The notes below the pieces were generated by a model. It saw only the letters and a program-made list of their open reading frames with translations, ran no database searches and was not told the DNA's origin. From assembly GCA_014859755.1 (NCBI GenBank), contig JACUTO010000096.1, positions 1 through 5,961 on the forward strand: a DNA stretch of 5,961 nucleotides. Reading direction: 5' to 3'. This document shows, piece by piece, positions 1 to 5,882 of this stretch (its first letter is position 1; each line of letters starts with the position of its first letter). Source of the stretch: Candidatus Bathyarchaeota archaeon. Its GTDB lineage: Archaea > Thermoproteota > Bathyarchaeia > Bathyarchaeales > Bathyarchaeaceae. Made by a program: the position numbers and the translations under genes.

Positions 1-571
1 AGGTTTTTCGTGCCGCTCCACAATTTGGGCATGACGTTGCCGTTTGAGGCATTAGACTTCCACAGTACTCGCATGGTATCATGACTACTTCCTTTTCTTT
101 CACAGCTCTTGGCGCTGTTGGTCTAATCGCCTGAAGTTCTATCGTTTCGCTAGTGACGTCAGGACGTCCTTTAATGGCCACGACTCCTTTAATGGACCAG
201 GAAACGCCTGCATCCAAGCCGTCAAAGGACTCTCGTCCACCGGCGGGAATGTTAACGCTGATGGGAAACGTTTTTTTGAAGCCCGGTAACATGTGCAGCT
301 CGTCGCTCGCCTTCGGATCAGCGGAATGCAGCGTGGCCCGATCCCAGTAGACACGTCGCACGTTGCGCCGGCGCCGTTCATCATATTCCCATCTTTCTCG
401 TCTCTTCTTCTCGGCGCATCGAAGTTCGGCTCTCACCTCGGTTGCGTCGAATTCGTCTTCGCATGACACGGTTATTGCACCTTTCAAATCTTCCCCCAAT
501 TCGAAAGTGCTTTTGGGAACTGTCAACGAAACGCTGCATTTCGGTTTTTTGAACCTTTTAAAGAAAGGCAC
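1..571 (-). CDS. Arrestin-like (Spo0M-type) protein with C-terminal zinc ribbon, 3' end cut by window edge
   Basis: This open frame runs uninterrupted from a GTG start at 571-569 through the left edge, giving 190 visible codons with no stop, so the C-terminus is missing. Residues about 11-150 read as a beta-sandwich: an N-terminal strand (CSVSLTVPKSTFELGEDLKG), a second half with LPGFKKTFPISVNIPAG, and a closing SWSIKGVVAIKG strand. This resembles the arrestin-like fold of the Spo0M family, whose members act as cytosolic adaptors. A short linker leads to a zinc ribbon with Cys167, Cys170, Cys181 and Cys184 (CxxC-x10-CxxC). The start is fixed by in-frame TGA codons just upstream (577-575 and 580-578) and a purine-rich GAGAGATGATG before the GTG. 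It is divergent from the helical/SPFH unit, whose SPFH member also ends in zinc ribbons, suggesting shared function. The zinc ribbon is seen directly. The arrestin fold is recognised from pattern only, and the role is unknown. Confidence 0.8.
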   Translation of the reverse strand, partial: MPFFKRFKKPKCSVSLTVPKSTFELGEDLKGAITVSCEDEFDATEVRAELRCAEKKRRERWEYDERRRRNVRRVYWDRATLHSADPKASDELHMLPGFKKTFPISVNIPAGGRESFDGLDAGVSWSIKGVVAIKGRPDVTSETIELQAIRPTAPRAVKEKEVVMIPCEYCGSLMPQTATSCPNCGAARKT

Positions 572-723
572 GGATCATCATCTCTCTGCAGGTTTGATAA
601 TTATTTTGAAGAATGGCATCCGTATTTATGATTTCTGATAGATAAAGCTAGAATCTCTATATATATTATCAAGGCATCAACATTTAAATCAGAATAATCG
701 TACAATAAAAAAGAGGGTTGTTG
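572..723. promoter_or_regulatory. Divergent AT-rich intergenic region, likely two promoters
   Basis: The 152-bp gap separates the minus-strand arrestin-like gene from the plus-strand helical/SPFH unit. For the plus direction, TATATATATT at about 657-667 is a good archaeal TATA candidate, predicting a start near 685-690 and a leader of about 35 nt. TTTAAAT at 683-689 is an alternative, but it would put the start on the ribosome binding site. For the minus direction, CATAAATA at about 622-629, preceded by GAAAT, could serve the GTG start at 571. AGAGGG at 712-717 is a ribosome binding site six bases before the ATG at 724. No gene is seen in this gap. The promoter positions are inferred from consensus only. 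Confidence 0.5.
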
Positions 724-1257
724 ATGGCAGAACGTGAAACGATCGAGAAGGTGAAAGACAAGCAAGGCGCCCTTTCCCAGATTCAGAACTTCTTTACTTT
801 AGGATACGGAACGAAAGAAGATTTGAGGGAACTTGATAGGAAACTTCGAGACCTATATTACGAGGACCTTCGTGACATGCGCCACATATGGGAAGACGCT
901 TACTTAGCAGCCTTGGACGCAGGTCTCACAGCTTCAAACAGGGACTTCAAAAAAGTTATCCAAGTATTAGACCGTGTCATGGAGAAAGTGAGACACGCAG
1001 ACTACGGTTACGCCGGCCTCATGGATAGAAAGGGACACATACGAGAAGAAGAACTTGCCCGAGTTTTCAACTACGACAGGGCATTAGGCAACGATGTCGA
1101 AAGCATGAAGGAAGCCGTGAACAAGACTTCCAGCGAAGCTGAAGCTGAAAATTGGACCAACATACCCGCCGAAGTAAAGAAAATAAAAGGTTTATTACTC
1201 GCCTTTGAGAATAAATGGAATGAAAGAGAAAAACAATTCAGACCATTAGAAATTTAG
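724..1257 (+). CDS. Hypothetical all-helical protein, paired with SPFH protein
   Basis: I do not recognise this 177-residue protein. It is highly charged, appears helical almost throughout, and has no signal peptide, membrane segment or cysteine. Glu/Lys/Arg-rich amphipathic stretches dominate residues about 25-60 (EDLRELDRKLRDLYYEDLRD) and 75-95, and a C-terminal helix runs from about 148 to 170. I chose the ATG at 724 because AGAGGG lies six bases upstream; the TTG codons at 718 and 721 give a longer frame but overlap that site's spacer. The stop lies 13 bases before the preferred start of the SPFH gene, so the two are almost certainly co-transcribed and possibly translationally coupled. 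Bacterial SPFH/YdjI-type proteins are found next to the coiled-coil membrane-stress protein PspA, so a PspA-like partner role is conceivable. The sequence itself does not show PspA homology. Confidence 0.85.
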   Translation: MAERETIEKVKDKQGALSQIQNFFTLGYGTKEDLRELDRKLRDLYYEDLRDMRHIWEDAYLAALDAGLTASNRDFKKVIQVLDRVMEKVRHADYGYAGLMDRKGHIREEELARVFNYDRALGNDVESMKEAVNKTSSEAEAENWTNIPAEVKKIKGLLLAFENKWNEREKQFRPLEI

Positions 1258-1270
1258 AATGGGAGGAAAA

Positions 1271-2344
1271 ATGCCAATCGTAGAAAAAGTATCTTGGGAC
1301 TTCGCAGAACCTCAGGACATAGCTTATAGATTTCCCAAACTCTCCTTAAAATACGGAAGCCAAGTTATTGTTAAGGAAAACCAGTGGGCTATTTTCTTCC
1401 GTGACGGAAAAGCCTATGACGTTTTCGGTCCAGGTAGACATACCATAACGAGCAAGAACATTCCATTCCTAACAGGAGCCTTAAAGGCCCTAAAAATAAT
1501 CGGTGACATCTTTGAATGCGAGGTAGTATTTGTTAGCAATAGCCAATTCAGAGGAAACTTTGGTGGACAAGCCTATTCTGCGCCCAGCGGAACCATACAG
1601 TATCAAGCAGAAATTGGTTTCTACGGTTATCTGCTTTACAAAGTAGAAGACCCGAAGCTATTCGTTATAGAGTTTTTCGGAAACCGAGGAGCCAGCACGT
1701 CAAGTGATGTCGAAAGTTATATCCGTGGCTTCATAAACGAACGGGTTATAGACGAATTTGCCAACTTCGACATTTTCAACCTAGTCAAAAATGTAGATGA
1801 AACCACAGACAAAGTAGCCTTGATAATCAGAGACGAAGCCGCACGGATAGGCCTCAAAATCGTAGACACAGTCTTTGAAGGTGTCAAAATCCCCGAGGAA
1901 GCGAGACGATTTGCTTCAGGCATGGGACAACAAGCTATGGCGATGCAGTATATGAAAGAGACAACCGCAGAACTTCCACCCGGAGGAGGTGGAGCCGCTG
2001 CAGCCGGGGTCGGAGCAGGCGTTGGAATAGCCATGGGAACGACTATGGCAAAAACGATGCAGCCGCCCCAAGCCCCTGCAGCCCCACAGCAACTCATAGT
2101 ATGTCAAAGCTGCGGAGCCCAGAACCCCGTTGGAACCAAATTCTGTGGAAACTGTGGAACAAGCCTCGTTCCAGTAGCCAAAGTGAAATGCCCGAAGTGT
2201 GGGGCAGAGATGCCAACAACGATGAAGTTCTGCGGCAGCTGTGGTTCTTCTTTGAAGCCAGAGGAAATTGAATGTCCGAAATGTAAAGCGAAAAACCCAT
2301 CCACTAGCAAGTTCTGTGGCAGTTGCGGAGCAAAGCTTAAGTAA
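1271..2344 (+). CDS. SPFH/Band 7 family protein (YdjI / 'virion core protein'-like) with three C-terminal zinc ribbons
   Basis: The protein has 357 residues. The SPFH domain covers about residues 25-215, with the family's early block QVIVKENQWAIFFRDGKAYD and the FGPGRHTITSKNIPFL segment, then a helical region that in SPFH proteins drives oligomerisation. A Gly/Ala-rich linker (about 236-264, GGGGAAAAGVGAGVGIAMG) and a Pro/Gln-rich stretch follow. Three tandem CxxC-x10-CxxC zinc ribbons come last: Cys278/281/292/295, 307/310/321/324 and 335/338/349/352. SPFH proteins scaffold membrane microdomains; bacterial YdjI relatives act in membrane-stress complexes. No transmembrane helix is obvious, so membrane attachment would be peripheral. 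An ATG at 1259 would add four residues (MGGK), but those bases are the GGGAGG ribosome binding site (1261-1266) for the ATG at 1271, and relatives typically begin near MPIxE, so 1271 is preferred. It sits directly behind the helical protein gene. Confidence 0.92.
   Translation: MPIVEKVSWDFAEPQDIAYRFPKLSLKYGSQVIVKENQWAIFFRDGKAYDVFGPGRHTITSKNIPFLTGALKALKIIGDIFECEVVFVSNSQFRGNFGGQAYSAPSGTIQYQAEIGFYGYLLYKVEDPKLFVIEFFGNRGASTSSDVESYIRGFINERVIDEFANFDIFNLVKNVDETTDKVALIIRDEAARIGLKIVDTVFEGVKIPEEARRFASGMGQQAMAMQYMKETTAELPPGGGGAAAAGVGAGVGIAMGTTMAKTMQPPQAPAAPQQLIVCQSCGAQNPVGTKFCGNCGTSLVPVAKVKCPKCGAEMPTTMKFCGSCGSSLKPEEIECPKCKAKNPSTSKFCGSCGAKLK
2102..2329 (+). repeat. Three tandem zinc-ribbon coding repeats inside the SPFH gene
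   Basis: Three units of about 85 bases each encode C-x2-C-x10-C-x2-C followed by Gly. The second half of each unit is best conserved (KFCGNCG, KFCGSCG, KFCGSCG). The units start 29 and 28 codons apart. The repetition is imperfect at DNA level, pointing to old internal duplication. Confidence 0.85.
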
Positions 2345-2361
2345 CTGACTTCACACTTCCC

Positions 2362-2367
2362 TTTTTT
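2362..2367 (+). terminator. Oligo-T terminator after SPFH gene
   Basis: A run of six T on the plus strand begins 18 bases after the SPFH stop codon, inside the 34-bp gap between convergent genes. Archaeal RNA polymerase can terminate at such T-tracts without a hairpin, and I see no strong stem before it. The opposite strand carries no matching T-run in this gap. Confidence 0.45.
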
Positions 2368-2378
2368 ATTCTGGGGTC

Positions 2379-2672
2379 TTACGTCTCAGAGATGTCTATC
2401 TCTTTTAGAATCGAACCGCAATTTCCACAATACTTCATAGTAGCAGGCATTTTTGAGTTGCATTTTTGGCACGTAATTTGCGGAGGGGGATAAAGACTTT
2501 GCCCGCAGTTTCCGCAGAACTTGTTTTCGATGGGGTTATGTGCAGCGCACTTTTGGCATATGAGAACTCGTTTAACTACAACTTTTTCTGGTGGTCTCGC
2601 GGCTTGGAGCATATACTGGCCCATAACCAGCCCTAAAGCCATTCCTAAACCAGCTGAAAAGGCTTCGCTCAT
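2379..2672 (-). CDS. Small double zinc-ribbon protein with glycine-rich hydrophobic helix (SPFH C-terminus paralogue)
   Basis: The protein has 97 residues. Residues about 7-25 (AGLGMALGLVMGQYMLQAA) form a hydrophobic small-residue-rich helix that could lie in or against a membrane. Two zinc ribbons follow: Cys39/42/53/56 and Cys68/71/82/85, each CxxC-x10-CxxC. From the first Cys onward it aligns without gaps to the first two ribbons of the SPFH protein (32 of 57 identical), and its helix corresponds to the SPFH protein's Gly/Ala linker, so it looks like a stand-alone copy of that C-terminal module without the SPFH domain. It converges on the SPFH gene. The ATG at 2672 has only a weak GCGGA upstream. 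Regular Cys spacing and conservation to its neighbour argue that it is a real gene. Its function is unknown; interaction with the SPFH protein or competition for its partners is plausible. Confidence 0.85.
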   Translation of the reverse strand: MSEAFSAGLGMALGLVMGQYMLQAARPPEKVVVKRVLICQKCAAHNPIENKFCGNCGQSLYPPPQITCQKCNSKMPATMKYCGNCGSILKEIDISET

Positions 2673-2721
2673 GATTATTCCGCGACTATTTATGGTTCAC
2701 GTTACTACAGCCGCATGGTAG

Positions 2722-2734
2722 GTATAATAAGATT
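2722..2734 (-). promoter_or_regulatory. Putative BRE/TATA element for the small zinc-ribbon gene
   Basis: On the minus strand AATCTTATTATAC lies 53 bases upstream of the ATG at 2672, in the gap after the regulator gene. Its first ten bases are identical to the element upstream of that regulator. The position would allow a leader of about 30 nt. This is inferred from consensus and repetition. Confidence 0.4.
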
Positions 2735-2752
2735 TTGCGATATACTATTACT

Positions 2753-3253
2753 CTAGGCTTCTTTTCGTGTATCCTTTGATGTTTTCTTGAGGTACTGCTC
2801 GTTTAGGACGCGATGAAAGGAGTCAAGGGTGATTCCATATTTTTCGCAAACTTCAACTATGCTGGAAGAATAGACTTGGAAGAGTTCCTCGATGGTTTTT
2901 CTCGCTAAGTCGGCGGGAATCTCTCCTGGAGGCCTCAGGAAAAGAATGAACCATCTTCCGAGTTTTGTAGGCGTATACCATTTAACCCATACTCTTCTCT
3001 TCTCAGTTGAGATCTGTTCCATGCCGTGCTCAATTATGCCCGCTGAAACCATTCTTTTCAGGTATTCAATTATGGATTTGTTTGAGTAGGGAGTTCCTCT
3101 GATCAGGTCTTGCTGATAGGTGCGACCTTCTACCTTCAGTTTCATGAGGATACTCATGCCTACCCTAGACTGGAGGATACTCCAAATCAACTTACGTTCT
3201 TCAGGTTCCAACGGAAACGGAAGAACATAAGGCCAAACTCGCTCCTCCTCCAT
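2753..3253 (-). CDS. Winged helix-turn-helix transcriptional regulator (archaeal, ArsR/MarR-like)
   Basis: This 166-residue soluble protein has a winged-helix DNA-binding core over about residues 20-102. An initial helix (IWSILQSRVGMSILMKLKVE) is followed by the helix-turn-helix region YQQDLIRGTPYSNKSIIEYL, then MVSAGIIEHG, and a basic wing (TEKRRVWVKWYTPTKLGR). The C-terminal part (about 110-158) is helical and may dimerise or bind a ligand; the tail is highly charged. It has one cysteine (Cys136), so no metal site is evident. The ATG at 3253 has AGGAG at 3267-3263, nine bases upstream. It lies between the radical SAM gene upstream and the small zinc-ribbon gene downstream on the same strand, with gaps of 56 and 80 bp and a promoter-like element before each. 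It may regulate its neighbours, but targets cannot be read from sequence. Confidence 0.8.
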   Translation of the reverse strand: MEEERVWPYVLPFPLEPEERKLIWSILQSRVGMSILMKLKVEGRTYQQDLIRGTPYSNKSIIEYLKRMVSAGIIEHGMEQISTEKRRVWVKWYTPTKLGRWFILFLRPPGEIPADLARKTIEELFQVYSSSIVEVCEKYGITLDSFHRVLNEQYLKKTSKDTRKEA

Positions 3254-3293
3254 TTTAAGCGACTCCTAACCCTAACATAACGATTCGTAGACG

Positions 3294-3304
3294 TTAATAA
3301 GATT
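3294..3304 (-). promoter_or_regulatory. Putative BRE/TATA element for the winged-helix regulator gene
   Basis: On the minus strand AATCTTATTAA lies about 41 bases upstream of the ATG at 3253. A transcript starting about 25 bases downstream would begin just before the AGGAG ribosome binding site. The first ten bases recur exactly before the small zinc-ribbon gene. Support is by position and repetition only. Confidence 0.4.
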
Positions 3305-3309
3305 CCGCG

Positions 3310-4083
3310 TTAGACGCGTTCTCGAGGAACCATGTCAGGCGTGTAGGCACTATAATACTTCAAATGATGCCCCTCAATTTTCCTCTTAACCCTAGGATAA
3401 AGAATTAACTCCTCGAATTCCAAATCTCCAGCCAATCCAGAATCGATGATCTTTAACCTTTCAGCGAGTCGCTGTACGCTTTCTTTTGTGGAGAAAGATA
3501 TCATGATGGCCGGGTGACACCTAACATCTTCCCGCAACAGGTTTTCGAGGGCCTTTAATTGAAGGGTGAAGCCTTCAGGTTTTGCGCCCGTCAACACAGC
3601 AAACTCCTTTTCATTGCACCCTTTCAAGGAGACTCGAACATGAAGAAACCGATATTTCGATAGGTCTTGTGCGTATTCGATGTCATTTCCTATCAAGATT
3701 CCGTTGGTTTCCAAAATGAAGAGTAGACCTTGGCCTTCAAGGTTGTCGAGAAGTTGAAGCAGGTGTCGTTTGCCTATGGTGGGTTCTCCTCCGCTCACCC
3801 TCAACTGCTTTAAGTTTCGCTTCCTAGCCATCTTCACCAAGATTTTGGCAACGACATCTGGACTGTAGAATTGCCCAACCTTAACTGGCTGAAACATTAC
3901 TGCGTCGGAAACCCAGCAATACTTGCAAAGAAGCCCACAACCCACAGTGTCAGCGGTTACGATTCCGCCATACCAACGGTCAAATCGAAAGCGCCAATAC
4001 TTCCTCTCCTGACCAAGCTCAGTGTCCCTAACAACCAGTTTCTCCATCGCCTCGTGCCTAGTCACCGGATCGTACAAAGCCAA
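3310..4083 (-). CDS. Radical SAM domain protein, substrate unknown
   Basis: The protein has 257 residues. The radical SAM signature is complete: GCGLLCKYCW at 48-57 supplies the CxxxCxxC ligands (Cys49, Cys53, Cys56) for the 4Fe-4S cluster that cleaves S-adenosylmethionine. SGGEP at 97-101 is the SAM-binding GGE motif, and ETNG at 125-128 matches the next conserved strand. The sequence ahead of the cluster (FDRWYGGIVTADTVGCG) is of the kind seen in uncharacterised archaeal relatives of pyruvate formate-lyase activating enzyme. No C-terminal SPASM-type cysteine cluster is present. The TTG start at 4083 is chosen because an in-frame TGA (4098-4096) leaves no earlier start and AGAGGG (4096-4091) lies seven bases upstream. 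It is divergent from lysS and upstream of the regulator on the same strand. The enzyme class is certain; the reaction is not known. Confidence 0.9.
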   Translation of the reverse strand: MALYDPVTRHEAMEKLVVRDTELGQERKYWRFRFDRWYGGIVTADTVGCGLLCKYCWVSDAVMFQPVKVGQFYSPDVVAKILVKMARKRNLKQLRVSGGEPTIGKRHLLQLLDNLEGQGLLFILETNGILIGNDIEYAQDLSKYRFLHVRVSLKGCNEKEFAVLTGAKPEGFTLQLKALENLLREDVRCHPAIMISFSTKESVQRLAERLKIIDSGLAGDLEFEELILYPRVKRKIEGHHLKYYSAYTPDMVPRERV

Positions 4084-4227
4084 AACGGAACCCTCTCAAC
4101 CTGTAAACTGGTAATCTTACGTCATATCCTTTTTCTTCGCATGCCAATAAGGTAAGATGAAGAAAAACTGTTTTTATTCAACTATGCAACTATTGTAGGT
4201 AGATTATGTAAAGAGGAAACTTCAGTT
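4084..4227. promoter_or_regulatory. Divergent intergenic region between radical SAM gene and lysS
   Basis: The gap contains GAAAAACTGTTTTTATTC at 4162-4179. A TATA-like TTTTTATT (4171-4178) preceded by an A-rich element would place the lysS transcript start near 4200. GAGGA at 4213-4217 is the lysS ribosome binding site, ten bases before the ATG. AAAAAC-T-GTTTTT at 4163-4175 is a small A/T palindrome overlapping this promoter. On the minus strand, AAAAAGGATATGAC around 4122-4135 is a weak promoter candidate for the radical SAM gene. No gene is seen here. Confidence 0.45.
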
Positions 4228-5826
4228 ATGACGGAAAAGATCATCGGCCACGGAACATGGTACGACAAGGTTGCCGTTGAAATCCTGGAAAGGGAGCGCA
4301 AGCTAGGTCGAAGCCTCGAGTTAATCAGAACGGAAAGCGGCCTCGGAGCCTCAGGTTTTCCCCACATCGGCAGTTTCGCAGACTGCGCCAGAGCCTACGC
4401 AGTAACTCTAGCAATCCAAGAAACAGGATTCAAGTCAGAGTACATAGCCTTCGCCGACGACCTAGACGGCCTAAGAAAAGTTCCCGCCGGACTTCCAAAA
4501 TCGCTAAAAAAATATCTAGGCTATCCAGTAACGTCCATCCCGGATCCCTACAACTGCCACAAAAGCTACGGAGAACACATGACCTCCCTCCTTTTAGAAG
4601 CCCTAGACGCATGCGATATAAAATACACGTTCATGACTGGCAGAGAAGCCTATGAAAAAGGACTCTTCAACGAAGAAATCAAGACGTTACTCATGAACGC
4701 TAAGAGAATAGGAGAAATCGTCAGAGAGGAGGTTGGACAGGAAAAATTTGTGGAGGTTCTCCCCTACTTTCCCATCTGCTCCAACTGCGGCCGAATCTAC
4801 ACCACCAAGGCCCACGAGTTTCTTCCCAACGAAGACAAGGTTCTCTACACCTGTGAAGGGATGGAGGTCAAGGGAAGGTGGCTGGAAGGCTGTGGACACA
4901 AGGGCGAGGCAGATTATAGGAAGGGAGAGGGAAAACTTGGCTGGAAGGTGGAGTTCGCGGCTAGGTGGAAAGCCTTAGACATACGGTTCGAGGCGTATGG
5001 AAAGGACATCGCAGATTCGGTGAGGGTGAACGACCGCATATGTCAGGAGATTCTCAACTGGCCTCCGCCCTCCCACGTGCAGTATGAAATGTTCCTAGAC
5101 AAGAGCGGGAAAAAAATATCCAAATCGGCTGGAAACGTTTTCACTCCACAGGTTTGGTTAAGATACGGTTCACCCCAGTCCCTTCTTTTACTCACTCTGA
5201 AACGGTTTGTTGGAACCAGATCCCTCTCAGTTACGGACATACCTCAATACATGAACGAACTCGACGAGCTGGAAGACGTCTGCTTGGGAAGAAAGCCAAT
5301 TCCAGACGAAAAGGAGAGGGCCAAACTCACCGGTCTCTACATGTACTGCCGATTTTTCAAGCCTCCTCCTAAGGCCAGCATCCACATACCCTACAACCTG
5401 CTCACGTACCTAGCCAAGGTGGCTCCAAAAGGCTCTGAAACAGAGTTTGTCATAGAGAAACTCAGAGACTACGGGTACGTAAAGGAAGAGGTGCCGGACG
5501 ATCTAAAGAAACGAATCGAGTATGCTCTCAACTGGACAAGAGACTTCATGGAAATAAAGGAGAAGGCCGTAAAGCTGAGTGATCAAGAAATTAGCGCAGT
5601 GAAGGAACTCATCCAAATCCTTCAAATCGAAACAGATGAGGAACAAATACAAGGCGCCATCTTCAGCATCGCAAGGAAACACGCTATTCAGCCAGCAAAG
5701 TTATTCAAAACCCTATACACCATCCTCTTAGGAGTGCCTGAAGGCCCGAGACTAGGCCCGTACATCTTAGCCATGGGACGAGAAAACGTAATCGACGCCT
5801 TAAAAAGAGCGATGAAGAAACATTAG
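4228..5826 (+). CDS. lysS: Lysyl-tRNA synthetase, class I
   Basis: The enzyme attaches lysine to tRNA-Lys in the cytosol. At 532 residues it is full length for the archaeal class I type, which is unrelated in fold to the class II enzyme of most bacteria and eukaryotes. The Rossmann catalytic domain begins with the HIGH-type motif PHIGS (45-49), and the KMSKS counterpart is KISKS (296-300), followed by AGN. A Cys set at 184/187 (CSNCGR) and 209/222 (CGH context) matches the zinc-finger insertion of this family. The helical anticodon-binding region occupies about 330-532 and ends intact, with GPRLGPYILAMG near the C-terminus. The ATG at 4228 has GAGGA ten bases upstream, and the family N-terminus (HGTWYDKVA) starts right after it. 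It stands alone as a transcription unit, divergent from the radical SAM gene and 56 bp ahead of a tRNA-Arg gene. Confidence 0.97.
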   Translation: MTEKIIGHGTWYDKVAVEILERERKLGRSLELIRTESGLGASGFPHIGSFADCARAYAVTLAIQETGFKSEYIAFADDLDGLRKVPAGLPKSLKKYLGYPVTSIPDPYNCHKSYGEHMTSLLLEALDACDIKYTFMTGREAYEKGLFNEEIKTLLMNAKRIGEIVREEVGQEKFVEVLPYFPICSNCGRIYTTKAHEFLPNEDKVLYTCEGMEVKGRWLEGCGHKGEADYRKGEGKLGWKVEFAARWKALDIRFEAYGKDIADSVRVNDRICQEILNWPPPSHVQYEMFLDKSGKKISKSAGNVFTPQVWLRYGSPQSLLLLTLKRFVGTRSLSVTDIPQYMNELDELEDVCLGRKPIPDEKERAKLTGLYMYCRFFKPPPKASIHIPYNLLTYLAKVAPKGSETEFVIEKLRDYGYVKEEVPDDLKKRIEYALNWTRDFMEIKEKAVKLSDQEISAVKELIQILQIETDEEQIQGAIFSIARKHAIQPAKLFKTLYTILLGVPEGPRLGPYILAMGRENVIDALKRAMKKH

Positions 5827-5882
5827 TTACCCGAAGTTGATTATGGAAAACTCTTTTACTCTGGGGTTATGGTTGTTATTTT

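Noticed and set aside
139..638. Short open frames on both strands in the left 640 bases (about 65-91 codons)
   Set aside because: They lie in other frames of, or antisense to, the partial arrestin-like gene, which has a coherent fold and zinc-ribbon motif; the short frames show low-complexity, Arg/Ser-rich translations.
1259..1270. Earlier ATG start for the SPFH gene at 1259
   Set aside because: The four added codons are made of the GGGAGG ribosome binding site for the ATG at 1271, and no Shine-Dalgarno site precedes 1259.
1717..2310. Several minus-strand open frames opposite the SPFH gene
   Set aside because: They are antisense shadows of the Gly/Ala linker and Cys-rich repeats, giving Pro/Ala- or Ser-rich translations with no independent support.
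2345..2378. Attachment site or mobile-element boundary between the convergent genes
   Set aside because: No flanking repeats, integrase or transposase are present; the gap is simply a short convergent spacer with a T-tract.
4114..4158. Seven-base inverted repeat ATCTTAC / GTAAGAT between the radical SAM gene and lysS
   Set aside because: The arms are 31 bases apart with no extension; a match of this length is expected about by chance in a gap of this size.
5827..5882. Possible terminator after lysS
   Set aside because: Only short T-runs of four are present, with no stem, so it cannot be separated from ordinary AT-rich spacer.
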